The translations under genes and the position numbers were made by a program. This document shows positions 25,312 to 33,247 of a stretch of 64,000 bases of DNA, piece after piece (positions within the stretch are counted from its first letter, which is position 1; the number at the start of each line of letters is the position of its first letter). The notes under the pieces are model-generated. The model was given only the letters and a program-made list of their open reading frames with translations. It was not told the origin of the DNA and made no database searches. This DNA is from Coriobacteriia bacterium (GTDB lineage: Bacteria > Actinomycetota > Coriobacteriia > Coriobacteriales > QAMH01): assembly GCA_003149935.1 (NCBI GenBank), contig QAMH01000009.1, positions 12,133 to 76,132 on the forward strand, given 5' to 3'.

Positions 25312-27693
25312 CTACCTCAACTCCCCGAATTTATCCTGGATAAGCTGCATGTCCGTATCAAAGTTCTCATCCGTGCCTTCGATATTGCAGAGCATGCATT
25401 TGAACGGTGCGCCGAAGCCCAGCTTACCGACATGAAAATTCGGGATGAGATTGTTGATGTTGGAGCGGTATACACCGTAGTTATGCGGCGCATTACCGTC
25501 CTCCTCCGGGAACCACCAGCCGTGCTGCGCATGAATCACATCGGGCTTCACGGACACCGTCAGCTTCGCCTTGAGATAGGCCTCGCCGAACTGGTTGTAC
25601 ACACGGCACCATTGCCCATCAACGATGCCAAGCTTCTTGGCCGTCTCGGGATTAATTTCCACGAGCGGATTGGGGTTCAACTCGCGAAGGCGCGGAATCT
25701 GGCGATGCTCCGAGTGGAAGAACGCGTAGGTGCGCGCACCAGTCGTGAGCACGAACGGATAGTCTTTCAGGAGCTCCGGCGTGCTGATGGGGCTGAAATC
25801 GGGTTCCTCGTAATACGGCAGCGGGTCGTCGCCGAACTGTTGGAAGCCCAGATTGTAGAGCTCGACGCGGCCGGTCGGCGTATTGAAGCCAGGTGCGCCG
25901 TCAGGACGCATCAGACCCTTCTCGTACTTGTAGTACTCGTTCTTGCTCTGGATGCACACCTGCTCGCGCAGTTCCTCGAACGTGCGGCTCTTGCCGAAAC
26001 GCAGGAATTGCAACAGGTCATAGTAGCTATCAAACTCCTCGAAGCGCTTGGGGTTGAGACGCTTGCCGAGGATGTAGAGCAGCTCGAGATCACCGCGGCA
26101 ATCGCCCTCGTCAACGCATTTGTTCTGCGTGCCGAAGTACAGGGGCGCCGATCCATATGCGGCAGCCACCGTGCTGTCGCGCTCGACGACCGTGGCCAGC
26201 GGCAAGACGATGTCGCAGACTGCCTGGATGGACGGCGTCATGAAGCAGTCGAATCCGATGACGAACTCGAGTGAGCGGTTGATGGCCGCTTCCCAACGCT
26301 TGGGCTCAGCCGACGTGCAGGCAAGCAGGTTGTTGCCCGCAAAGGCGCCGATGCGCAGAGGATACGGATCGTCGGTCTCCATGCAGCGCAGCGTGAGGTC
26401 GGCGTGCGAGTTCTGGCTCATGCCGCAGTATGCCGGGTACTCCTTGAGACCTATCATCTTGGCGCGCAGCTCGTCGTCGTCAAGTGCCATGTAGGGCATG
26501 TACTCGTCGTCTTCCTCGGTGTCGGCGTCGAGCGCGACAGCGCCGCCTGTGGTTATCTGACCGCCGGGACGGTCGATGTTACCCGTGATGGCCATGAGGG
26601 CGATGATGCACTGCGCCTGCTGCATGCCGTTGGTCTTCTGGTCGGTCGCAAGACCCCACTGGATCGTGGCGGCCTCGGCGTTGGCGTACATGCGCGCCGC
26701 TCCGATGATGTCCTCGGCGGGAATGCCGCAGATCTCGGCAGCCTTCTCGGGCGGCATGGTGGCAACACGCTCGGCGAGCTGCTCGAAGCCGTAACACCAC
26801 TTCTCAACGAACTCATGGTCGTAGAGACCCTCGCGGATTATCACGTCGAGCATCGCCATGGCAATGGCCGTGTCGGTGCCGGGGCGCAATTGCAGGTGAT
26901 AGGCCGCGCGCGTCGTGAGCCAGTTGACGCGCGAGTCGACCATAATGAGCTTGCTGCCACGCTTCATGAGGTCGATAACCGCGTGACCAAACGCACCGTC
27001 CGGATTCGATACCGTGGGCACCTTGCCCCACAGCACGACTGCCTCGGGGATGTGGTACTCGGGATCCTCGTAGCGGCCAGGCAGACAACCCGCGTAGTCC
27101 ATCTCAGGGTAGACCAAGCCAGCAGACATGGTGCCAGCAGCCAGACGTGGGAAATAACACGCGTACCCTGACTGCGTATAGCAGGCGTTGGGCGTTTGCC
27201 ACACCATCGCAGTGTAGGTCATGCACGAGACGCCGCCCTCGCGCCCAGTGCCTCCGAAGTTCACGAAGCTTTCCTTGCCGTACTTGCTCGTGATCTCGGT
27301 GTAGCGCTTCTCGATGAGATCAAGCGCCTCATCCCAGGTAATCTTCTCCCACGCGTCTGCCTGCCCGCGCTTGTCGCGATCACGCTTCATCGGATGCAGA
27401 ATGCGGGAGTTGTTGTACTCGTAGTCCTTCAGCGCAATGCAGCGTACGCAGAGGCGCCCCTGGGTGACGGGATGGTTCTCGTCTCCTTCGACCTTGACGA
27501 GGCGCCCGTTCTCGTCGGTATAGAGCTTGAGACCACAGCCAACCGGATGACAACCCGGTGGTGACCACACGCAGCTCCTCGTAACGGTTAGCCCCGTGTC
27601 CTCATCTGTGAACCTCCAGGGCTTACCCAGGTCGTTCACGTCAGAGAGACTGTCCAGCTTGACAGCTGGCGACGCGGTCTTTCTTAACGCCAT
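25312..27693 (-). CDS. Molybdopterin oxidoreductase large subunit (DMSO reductase superfamily)
   Basis: 793 aa catalytic subunit binding a bis-MGD molybdenum or tungsten cofactor. The N-terminal cluster region is atypical: TRSCVWSPPGCHPVGCGLKL followed by GRLCVRCIALKDYEYN. Cofactor-binding segments follow: ITWDEALDLIEKRY, FGGTGREGGVSC, LIMVDSRVNWLTTRAAYHLQLRPGTDTAIAMAML, then IQWGLATDQKTNGMQQAQCIIALMAITGNIDRPGGQ, and a C-terminal MopB domain (LVEINPETAKKLGIVDGQWCRVYNQFGEA). No Tat signal is seen at this start (ATG 27693, preceded by GAGGAG). Related groups include acetylene hydratase/transhydroxylase-like enzymes and the Eggerthella catechol dehydroxylases; substrate inferred as an organic compound but not identifiable. 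A divergent PucR-type regulator probably controls it. Confidence 0.92.
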   Translation of the reverse strand: MALRKTASPAVKLDSLSDVNDLGKPWRFTDEDTGLTVTRSCVWSPPGCHPVGCGLKLYTDENGRLVKVEGDENHPVTQGRLCVRCIALKDYEYNNSRILHPMKRDRDKRGQADAWEKITWDEALDLIEKRYTEITSKYGKESFVNFGGTGREGGVSCMTYTAMVWQTPNACYTQSGYACYFPRLAAGTMSAGLVYPEMDYAGCLPGRYEDPEYHIPEAVVLWGKVPTVSNPDGAFGHAVIDLMKRGSKLIMVDSRVNWLTTRAAYHLQLRPGTDTAIAMAMLDVIIREGLYDHEFVEKWCYGFEQLAERVATMPPEKAAEICGIPAEDIIGAARMYANAEAATIQWGLATDQKTNGMQQAQCIIALMAITGNIDRPGGQITTGGAVALDADTEEDDEYMPYMALDDDELRAKMIGLKEYPAYCGMSQNSHADLTLRCMETDDPYPLRIGAFAGNNLLACTSAEPKRWEAAINRSLEFVIGFDCFMTPSIQAVCDIVLPLATVVERDSTVAAAYGSAPLYFGTQNKCVDEGDCRGDLELLYILGKRLNPKRFEEFDSYYDLLQFLRFGKSRTFEELREQVCIQSKNEYYKYEKGLMRPDGAPGFNTPTGRVELYNLGFQQFGDDPLPYYEEPDFSPISTPELLKDYPFVLTTGARTYAFFHSEHRQIPRLRELNPNPLVEINPETAKKLGIVDGQWCRVYNQFGEAYLKAKLTVSVKPDVIHAQHGWWFPEEDGNAPHNYGVYRSNINNLIPNFHVGKLGFGAPFKCMLCNIEGTDENFDTDMQLIQDKFGELR

Positions 27694-27829
27694 GTCCTGC
27701 TCCTCTCGCTCGAAATGCACAATGATTCGCCATAACGCAAGCATATGAGCGTGAAGGGGTACCGAAAAGCTATCGCGTGGTGCCGTATGGCTGGACAGAC
27801 CCGAACGCTGCGGCCAGTTGCGATGAGAC

Positions 27830-27846
27830 CCGTACTCAGAGTACGG
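27830..27846. promoter_or_regulatory. Putative operator 1, CCGTAC-N5-GTACGG
   Basis: Perfect 6+6 palindrome (arms extend to CCGTACTC/GAGTACGG) in the 282-bp gap between the divergent molybdopterin operon and the PucR-type gene, 137 bases before the molybdopterin start. The same pattern recurs at 27939-27955. Confidence 0.65.
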
Positions 27847-27938
27847 ATTAGACAACATTTTCCTGCCTCCGAGTACAAGTGTCTACGGATATTTCCAGGT
27901 GATAGCTATAATTTTACCGAGAGTCCGTGCGTTCGATT

Positions 27939-27955
27939 CCGTACCAATCGTACGG
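27939..27955. promoter_or_regulatory. Putative operator 2, CCGTAC-N5-GTACGG
   Basis: Same palindrome with the same 5-base centre length as the site at 27830. It lies just before the PucR-type start and about 27 bases downstream of a TATAAT at 27907-27912, where bound regulator could block its own transcription. Confidence 0.65.
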
Positions 27956-27975
27956 AATAAGTGAAATGAGATGGT

Positions 27976-29205
27976 ATGTTCCTGAGCATGGAGATACTGG
28001 CAGGCGACCTTGCACAATGGCATGCGTCTGCACATGTGCGCAATGCGGAAGGGAGCAGGCAGATTCGCTATGTGACACCTGCTGGCGCTCTGCCGCTTGA
28101 TGATGCCACCGCCTTGTATGCCATGCGCGCAAACGAACTTGCAAGTTGCGCGTCCCGGGCTAAGGATGGCACCAACCTATTGTGTGTGGGCATTCCTGAT
28201 GAAGAAGACCTGCTTGCATGCGAAGCGCTCAACGTCCTGATACTCGATGCGCCGGAAAGTGACTTTGATCGTGCCCTCAAAGACTGCGCCGAGGCCATCG
28301 CCTGGTATGCGGACGGCTTTACGAACCTTGCCGATGCTGTTGAGCGTGGCGACGAGGAGGCGATGCGCCGTGCGGCTGCGCTCTTGCGCTATTGTCTGCA
28401 TGATGAACCGACGCAGGATGCCGATCCGAGCGCCTTGGCCGAGCAACTTAACTTACTGCTGCATCGCAACATAACCTCGTGGCAACTGCTCGAGGACACC
28501 ATTGCCGATTGGGGTTGGGATCTGCTCGATGAGTACCTTTGCGTAACGAGCACAATTCCCGACGGGGCGTTTCGCTCAATGCTCGCAACCATTCAACCCG
28601 AGGCGACGGACAATACACCTGCGCAGGTGTATTTGCCTCAAGAGGAGTATCTAGTCGTCGTCGTGAATCTCACGCATGCCAAGATGGGGTATCGCGAGGC
28701 GGCATCCGAGATTGCCGTTCGCCTGCACGCACTCTCAAAAGAAGCGCGCGTTGGGGCGAGCAATCCATTCAGCGAGCTGCAGGATCTCTACTACTACGGC
28801 CAGCAGGCCAAGTCAGCCGTGCAGATGAGCATCGCGTTGAGCGCCGACGAGGACGTGTCGATCTTTCACGACCGCTTCCTTGATTTCGTGGCGCTGCATC
28901 TACTGGAGACGTGCCCACCGACGACGCTGTTTCCACCAGGGTACAGCCGCCTGCGTAATTACGAGCATGGCCAGGCGCGCACGAGTTCACTGCTGCACTT
29001 CCTCGATAGCTATATCGAGCATGACTTCCAGATGAAGCCCACGGTTGCGGCAGAATATTGCTCGCGCACGACAGCATTCGACAAGTTACGCAAGATCAAG
29101 CAAATTACGGGCATGGATCTCGATGACCCCAATACGCGCGCAGCGCTGCGCCTGGCAACGCATGCGATACGGCTCTCGAAGATATCGCCTCGTCAGCCGG
29201 AGTAG
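27976..29205 (+). CDS. PucR-type (CdaR-like) transcriptional regulator
   Basis: 409 aa. The last ~90 residues (LLETCPPTTLFPPGYSRLRNY ... TSSLLHFLDSYIEHDFQMKPTVAAEYCSRTTAFDKLRKIKQITGMDLDDPNTRAALRLATHAIRL) form the PucR-type C-terminal helix-turn-helix; the rest is a sensor part of no recognised ligand type. Such regulators commonly stand next to respiratory or detoxifying molybdopterin enzymes in Eggerthellaceae (known to me, not provable here). Divergent from the molybdopterin operon, with two matching palindromes between. The ATG at 27988 is an equally possible start. Confidence 0.85.
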   Translation: MFLSMEILAGDLAQWHASAHVRNAEGSRQIRYVTPAGALPLDDATALYAMRANELASCASRAKDGTNLLCVGIPDEEDLLACEALNVLILDAPESDFDRALKDCAEAIAWYADGFTNLADAVERGDEEAMRRAAALLRYCLHDEPTQDADPSALAEQLNLLLHRNITSWQLLEDTIADWGWDLLDEYLCVTSTIPDGAFRSMLATIQPEATDNTPAQVYLPQEEYLVVVVNLTHAKMGYREAASEIAVRLHALSKEARVGASNPFSELQDLYYYGQQAKSAVQMSIALSADEDVSIFHDRFLDFVALHLLETCPPTTLFPPGYSRLRNYEHGQARTSSLLHFLDSYIEHDFQMKPTVAAEYCSRTTAFDKLRKIKQITGMDLDDPNTRAALRLATHAIRLSKISPRQPE

Positions 29206-29224
29206 GCGAGGCGAAGCTCCGGTT

Positions 29225-29270
29225 GAGCGAGGAGATCTCTCGACTCCGCTTCCCTCCGCTCGAAATGACA
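29225..29270. repeat. Dispersed CGAAATGACA repeat, short copy
   Basis: GAGGAGATCTCTCGACTCCG then CTCCGCTCGAAATGACAG. It fills the gap between the convergent PucR-type gene and the MoxR-methyltransferase gene. Confidence 0.85.
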
Positions 29271-29276
29271 GCGGGG

Positions 29277-31523
29277 CTATTTGCGTGCGTTGAACGCCAC
29301 TGCCTCGAAGCGGACCGTTTCGGTAGTTGGAACGGTCTCGACCACCGTACTCGAGGTGAAGCCGCGATCGGCTTCGACCGAATACAAGTCGACGACCTCG
29401 ACATCCGCGAATCCCGCGGCCTCCATCTGGCTACGCAGCAGATCTTCGGGGCGTGCCGCTTGGATGCTGTTGCCGATGTTGCGAGCAGCCTCGACTACTG
29501 CCTCGTCGCGCGTCACGTCCGACACGATCGTCTCGCAGATAAGCAAGCCACCGGGCTTGAGCACGCGATAAAACTCCTCGAGCGCCTTTTGCTGATCGTA
29601 GAGCAGTGTCATAACGTTGTTGATGTAGACGACGTCAACAGTCCCCTCTCCGATGCCAGCCTGCATGAGATCCTCGGGGTAGGCAACCTTGAAGCTCATG
29701 TTATTGGCCTTGAGGCCGTTCTTGCGCCACGCCTTCTCGGAATCGACAATGGCCTCCTCGATGTAGCTCGGCGACCAGTCGACGCCGATGACGTGACCCG
29801 TACCGCCCACCTTCGCGCTGAACTTGAAACAGCCCTTGCCACGCCTGCACGCCACATCGAGCACGGTCTTGCCCTTGAGCTGCGCAGCATCGGGCAGGGT
29901 CATCTTGCTCATGGACGCAAAGCCATACTCGAACTGCTTGCCGCCGTAGTACTCGGCGATCGTCTGGCCACCCGTCGCGGCAGTCTCGCCCGGCTGCATG
30001 GCCTCCTCGGCGTTGATGTCGAGCGTACGCACGCGCTCAGCGAGGCTACGGCGATGTTCATCAACCTGGAGCTCGTCATTGTGCGCGTAATACTCCTCAT
30101 TGCCATAGTGAGCGATGAACTGAGTGGTCGTTTGGCGCGTCGTAATCTCGGCGATCGCAACGAGCATCTCGCGTCCGTTGCCCCAGGCCTCCTCGATGAA
30201 CTTGATCGCATTGGTCATCTGCGTGTCCGCCGTCTTGACGAGCGGATCGATTGCGTTGACCTCATCGCGGTACGCATCGCTGATGGTCGCGAAGGCATCC
30301 TCGCCAGCCACCGTACCCGCAAGTCTGCACTGCTCCACGAGGCGTTTGAGCTTGGCGATGACGAGACCCTCCTTGCGCTCGAAGCTCGGCTTGGCAGTGC
30401 CGGAAGCAACCTTGCGCGCCAAGCTCTGCTCGCGCGCCGAGATGACGACTCCAACGGTATCATCCACCGCTGCCCCTTCGAGCAATCTCGGCTTGGCATC
30501 GCGCAGGATGTCGCGCAGCTCGATGACGACCTCCTCCTGCTCAAGGGCATGCGCACACGACGTAGAGACTGCATCGAGCATGAGGCCTAGCAACGCCACG
30601 CGCTCATCAAACTCGGCACCACGCGCACGGTTAATGATATCGAGTCCCGCCTCACCGGCGAGAATGCTCATGATCTGGTAGTCAGAGCGGTACTTGTCGA
30701 AGAGGTTGTAGTACACCGAGAAGCTATCGGCGATGTCGTCGTCGCGCAGGAACTGCCCGATGAGATCGCGGCTGATCGGCTTGCTCATTTCCTCGTAGAG
30801 CGCAATGGCCTCGGCCAAATCCTCCCAACCGCGTGCGGTGACGAAGCTCTTGCCACCACCGGGCTTGGACTGCACGAGGTAGAAGCAGTCGGGCTTGGCC
30901 TCGAGGAAGGTCGTTACCACCGGATGTATGCCCTTCTGCGTGGCGTAGCGCTTCCATGCGGCATACTCGGGCTCGACTTCGATTTCGCGTAAGCGGTCGA
31001 GCGTAACGATGTCGAATTCATGTACCGATTTGTTGTACTCGGGCGGGTTTCCCGCGCAGACGATGATCCAATCATGCGGAATGCGGTGACGGCCAAAGGT
31101 CTTGAACTGCAGGAACTGGAGCATCGAAGGATATAGCGTCTCGGAGACGCAGTTGATCTCGTCGAGGAACAGGATGCCCGCATGCAGGCCCGTCTCGCTC
31201 ATGTAATCGTAGATGGACGAGACGATCTCGCTCATCGTGTACTCGGAGGAGTCGTACTCGAAGCCCTCAAACTCGTTATGCACGATGCGTGGCAGGCCCA
31301 GTGCGCTTTGACGCGTGTGATGTGTCATGGAGTACGAAACGATGCCGATCTGAAGTTCCTGGGCAATCTGCTCCATGATGGCGGTCTTGCCAATACCAGG
31401 TGCGCCAATGAGGAAGATTGGCCGTTGGCGCGCGGGGTTGATCTTGTACATTCCCGCGTCATCCTTGAGAAGGTAGGCCTCGACGGAGTCCTTGATCTGT
31501 TCCTTTGCGTCGGCAATGTTCAT
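29277..31523 (-). CDS. MoxR-type AAA+ ATPase fused to a SAM-dependent methyltransferase
   Basis: 748 aa with two recognisable halves. Residues 1-~280: a MoxR-like AAA+ module with Walker A GAPGIGKTAIM at 40-50, Walker B ILFLDEINCV at 117-126, sensor-1 WIIVCAGNPPEYNKS and an arginine-bearing LDRLREIEVEP. Residues ~290-510: helical linker. Residues ~520-748: a Rossmann methyltransferase with motif I VLDVACRRGKGCFKF at 554, VIGVDWSPSYIEEA, FKVAYPEDL, VVYINNVMTLLYDQ and FYRVLKPGGLLICETIV. That half resembles the stand-alone methyltransferase at the head of the same operon. MoxR ATPases usually act with VWA proteins as chaperone-like machines, and a VWA gene lies 30 bases upstream. The fusion to a methyltransferase is not one I know. 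Function unknown. Confidence 0.88.
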   Translation of the reverse strand: MNIADAKEQIKDSVEAYLLKDDAGMYKINPARQRPIFLIGAPGIGKTAIMEQIAQELQIGIVSYSMTHHTRQSALGLPRIVHNEFEGFEYDSSEYTMSEIVSSIYDYMSETGLHAGILFLDEINCVSETLYPSMLQFLQFKTFGRHRIPHDWIIVCAGNPPEYNKSVHEFDIVTLDRLREIEVEPEYAAWKRYATQKGIHPVVTTFLEAKPDCFYLVQSKPGGGKSFVTARGWEDLAEAIALYEEMSKPISRDLIGQFLRDDDIADSFSVYYNLFDKYRSDYQIMSILAGEAGLDIINRARGAEFDERVALLGLMLDAVSTSCAHALEQEEVVIELRDILRDAKPRLLEGAAVDDTVGVVISAREQSLARKVASGTAKPSFERKEGLVIAKLKRLVEQCRLAGTVAGEDAFATISDAYRDEVNAIDPLVKTADTQMTNAIKFIEEAWGNGREMLVAIAEITTRQTTTQFIAHYGNEEYYAHNDELQVDEHRRSLAERVRTLDINAEEAMQPGETAATGGQTIAEYYGGKQFEYGFASMSKMTLPDAAQLKGKTVLDVACRRGKGCFKFSAKVGGTGHVIGVDWSPSYIEEAIVDSEKAWRKNGLKANNMSFKVAYPEDLMQAGIGEGTVDVVYINNVMTLLYDQQKALEEFYRVLKPGGLLICETIVSDVTRDEAVVEAARNIGNSIQAARPEDLLRSQMEAAGFADVEVVDLYSVEADRGFTSSTVVETVPTTETVRFEAVAFNARK

Positions 31524-31553
31524 GGCCTTGATCCTTTCTTCGAGACCGTCTTA

Positions 31554-33236
31554 TCACGAATGGGCGCGCTCGGCGCTCTTGAATCGGTTGATGCCGTCCT
31601 CATCTATCACGACGCGCATGGTCCACGGCGGCACACTTGGCAGATGCGTCTCGCCGTTGTCGATGAAGACGAACGCCACGTCATACGGTGGCATCTTGTC
31701 GGGGTAATAGCCCAAACCGTCCGTAAAGTACAAAAGTCCCTGCAAGTTTTCGAGCTCTCCACGGTCTTGCAAGTCGGACACATAATCGAAGACCGGTCTG
31801 AAATCGGTGCCGCCGAAGCCCCGCACATAGAAGTTGGCGAGGTACTCCTTGAGCTGCTCAGGGTTCGTGATCTTGGTGTCAGATTGCACGCGCGCATCGC
31901 ATTGGATGATGTGGATGTTCACCTTGGTACCGAATTCCTCGGAGTTCATGAGAATGTCAAAGGTGTGCTCGATGAAACGCTTGCAAAGATCGCCGCTCAC
32001 AGACTCGGAGGTATCGATGGCGATGACGAAGTCACGCACGCTCTTCGTCTCCTTGTACTCAAGCGGCTCGACAAGTGGCATATTGCCGTAGAGTTCCAGC
32101 CCGTAGGTGTAGAAGATGTAATCGAACTCATCGTCATTGATGCGCATGTCCTCGTGCACTGTCGCGAAACGACGCAGGAAATCGCTGTAGTCGTAGGTCT
32201 TGCGGTTGGCGATAGCCAAACTCGAGATGAGATCACGCGCCTCGTCGCCCCATTCCTTGGAGAAGGTCTCGAGGTTCATCTCGATCTGACGACTGATCTC
32301 CTCCCACTCCTTTTCCTCGTGAGCATTCTCGTCGTTGACCTGCTGTTCCGTGTCAGTCTCGCTGCTCGAACCCTCAAGCTCGTCATCACTCGTATCGAGC
32401 CCCGAGCCATCGACGTTAGAGCTCGCGTCCTCGGCATCGTCGTCTTCGGAAGCCTGCTCGTCATCACCATCATCCTGACCTTCTTGTTTCTGGTCGGAGG
32501 AGGGATCGGACTGGCTCATGTCCATATCGCTCGTCGACTGCAGGCTCTGGTCGCTCGTATCCGCCACCTCGTCGGCGTTGTCGTCCTCCTCGCCAATCTC
32601 CTCGATATCACCAGGCTTTTCTTCGCCCTCCTGGTCATTGAAGGCTGGCCACGACTCATGGTTGTCGCGTTCGAACAGTGCCTGCATCTCGACGATGTTG
32701 CTCTTCGAGTAGCTGAAGTAGCTCGTCCCCTCCGGATTCTTCATGATGCGGTCGAACAGGTGGTAGAGCTTGGCCGGCATGAGCGTGCCCACGGTCTGCC
32801 TTACCTGCGAGAGATATTGCTCGCGGTCCGCATCCTGCTCGCTTGTGAAGCGCGTCGCGCACATCTCCATGGCAACGCTTTCGACGATGACGTCGCAGGC
32901 TAGCGACCATGCCTCTCGGTTGCGTAGATAGTCGCGATTATACGGATGGCGAAAAATGCAGTGCAGGACCAGGTGCAGGTAATCACGCACCGCCTCGTCG
33001 AAGGACTCTTCAAAGCGCGCCAACACGCTGTAAGGTTCAAAATAGATGTTCTTGCCGTCCGTCGAGAGTGGATAGCGGGCATGCGCGTGCACGGGAACGA
33101 GCTCCATGCGCCATAACGCAAGGTCGAGAAAGCGGAACTTGAGCATGAGCTGGACGCGACATTCCTCGATGATATCGGTGGCGAGACGCGCAGCCCGATT
33201 GAAGCGCTCGGTCTTCTCGTCGGTAATGTGCGCCAC
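31554..33236 (-). CDS. VWA-domain protein with degenerate N-terminal metallopeptidase-like domain (DUF2201 type)
   Basis: 560 aa. The N-terminal ~190 residues resemble the DUF2201 metallopeptidase-like domain, but the zinc motif reads HLVLHCIFRH (88-97) instead of HExxH, so the catalytic Glu is missing. Residues ~200-310 are a very acidic, Asp/Glu/Ser-rich linker. The C-terminal VWA domain has a complete metal-ion-dependent adhesion site: DTSES at 408-412, the Thr in GFGGTDFRP and the Asp in YFTDG. It is immediately upstream of the MoxR-methyltransferase gene (30 bases), fitting the known MoxR-VWA pairing such as RavA-ViaA, and 11 bases after the leucine-rich-repeat gene. Cytoplasmic, no signal peptide. 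Confidence 0.85.
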   Translation of the reverse strand: MAHITDEKTERFNRAARLATDIIEECRVQLMLKFRFLDLALWRMELVPVHAHARYPLSTDGKNIYFEPYSVLARFEESFDEAVRDYLHLVLHCIFRHPYNRDYLRNREAWSLACDVIVESVAMEMCATRFTSEQDADREQYLSQVRQTVGTLMPAKLYHLFDRIMKNPEGTSYFSYSKSNIVEMQALFERDNHESWPAFNDQEGEEKPGDIEEIGEEDDNADEVADTSDQSLQSTSDMDMSQSDPSSDQKQEGQDDGDDEQASEDDDAEDASSNVDGSGLDTSDDELEGSSSETDTEQQVNDENAHEEKEWEEISRQIEMNLETFSKEWGDEARDLISSLAIANRKTYDYSDFLRRFATVHEDMRINDDEFDYIFYTYGLELYGNMPLVEPLEYKETKSVRDFVIAIDTSESVSGDLCKRFIEHTFDILMNSEEFGTKVNIHIIQCDARVQSDTKITNPEQLKEYLANFYVRGFGGTDFRPVFDYVSDLQDRGELENLQGLLYFTDGLGYYPDKMPPYDVAFVFIDNGETHLPSVPPWTMRVVIDEDGINRFKSAERAHS

Positions 33237-33247
33237 GCCGCGTCCCC

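Noticed and set aside
27869..27888. Third PucR-type operator (CCGAGTAC...CTACGG)
   Set aside because: Arms do not match the CCGTAC-N5-GTACGG pattern in sequence or spacing.
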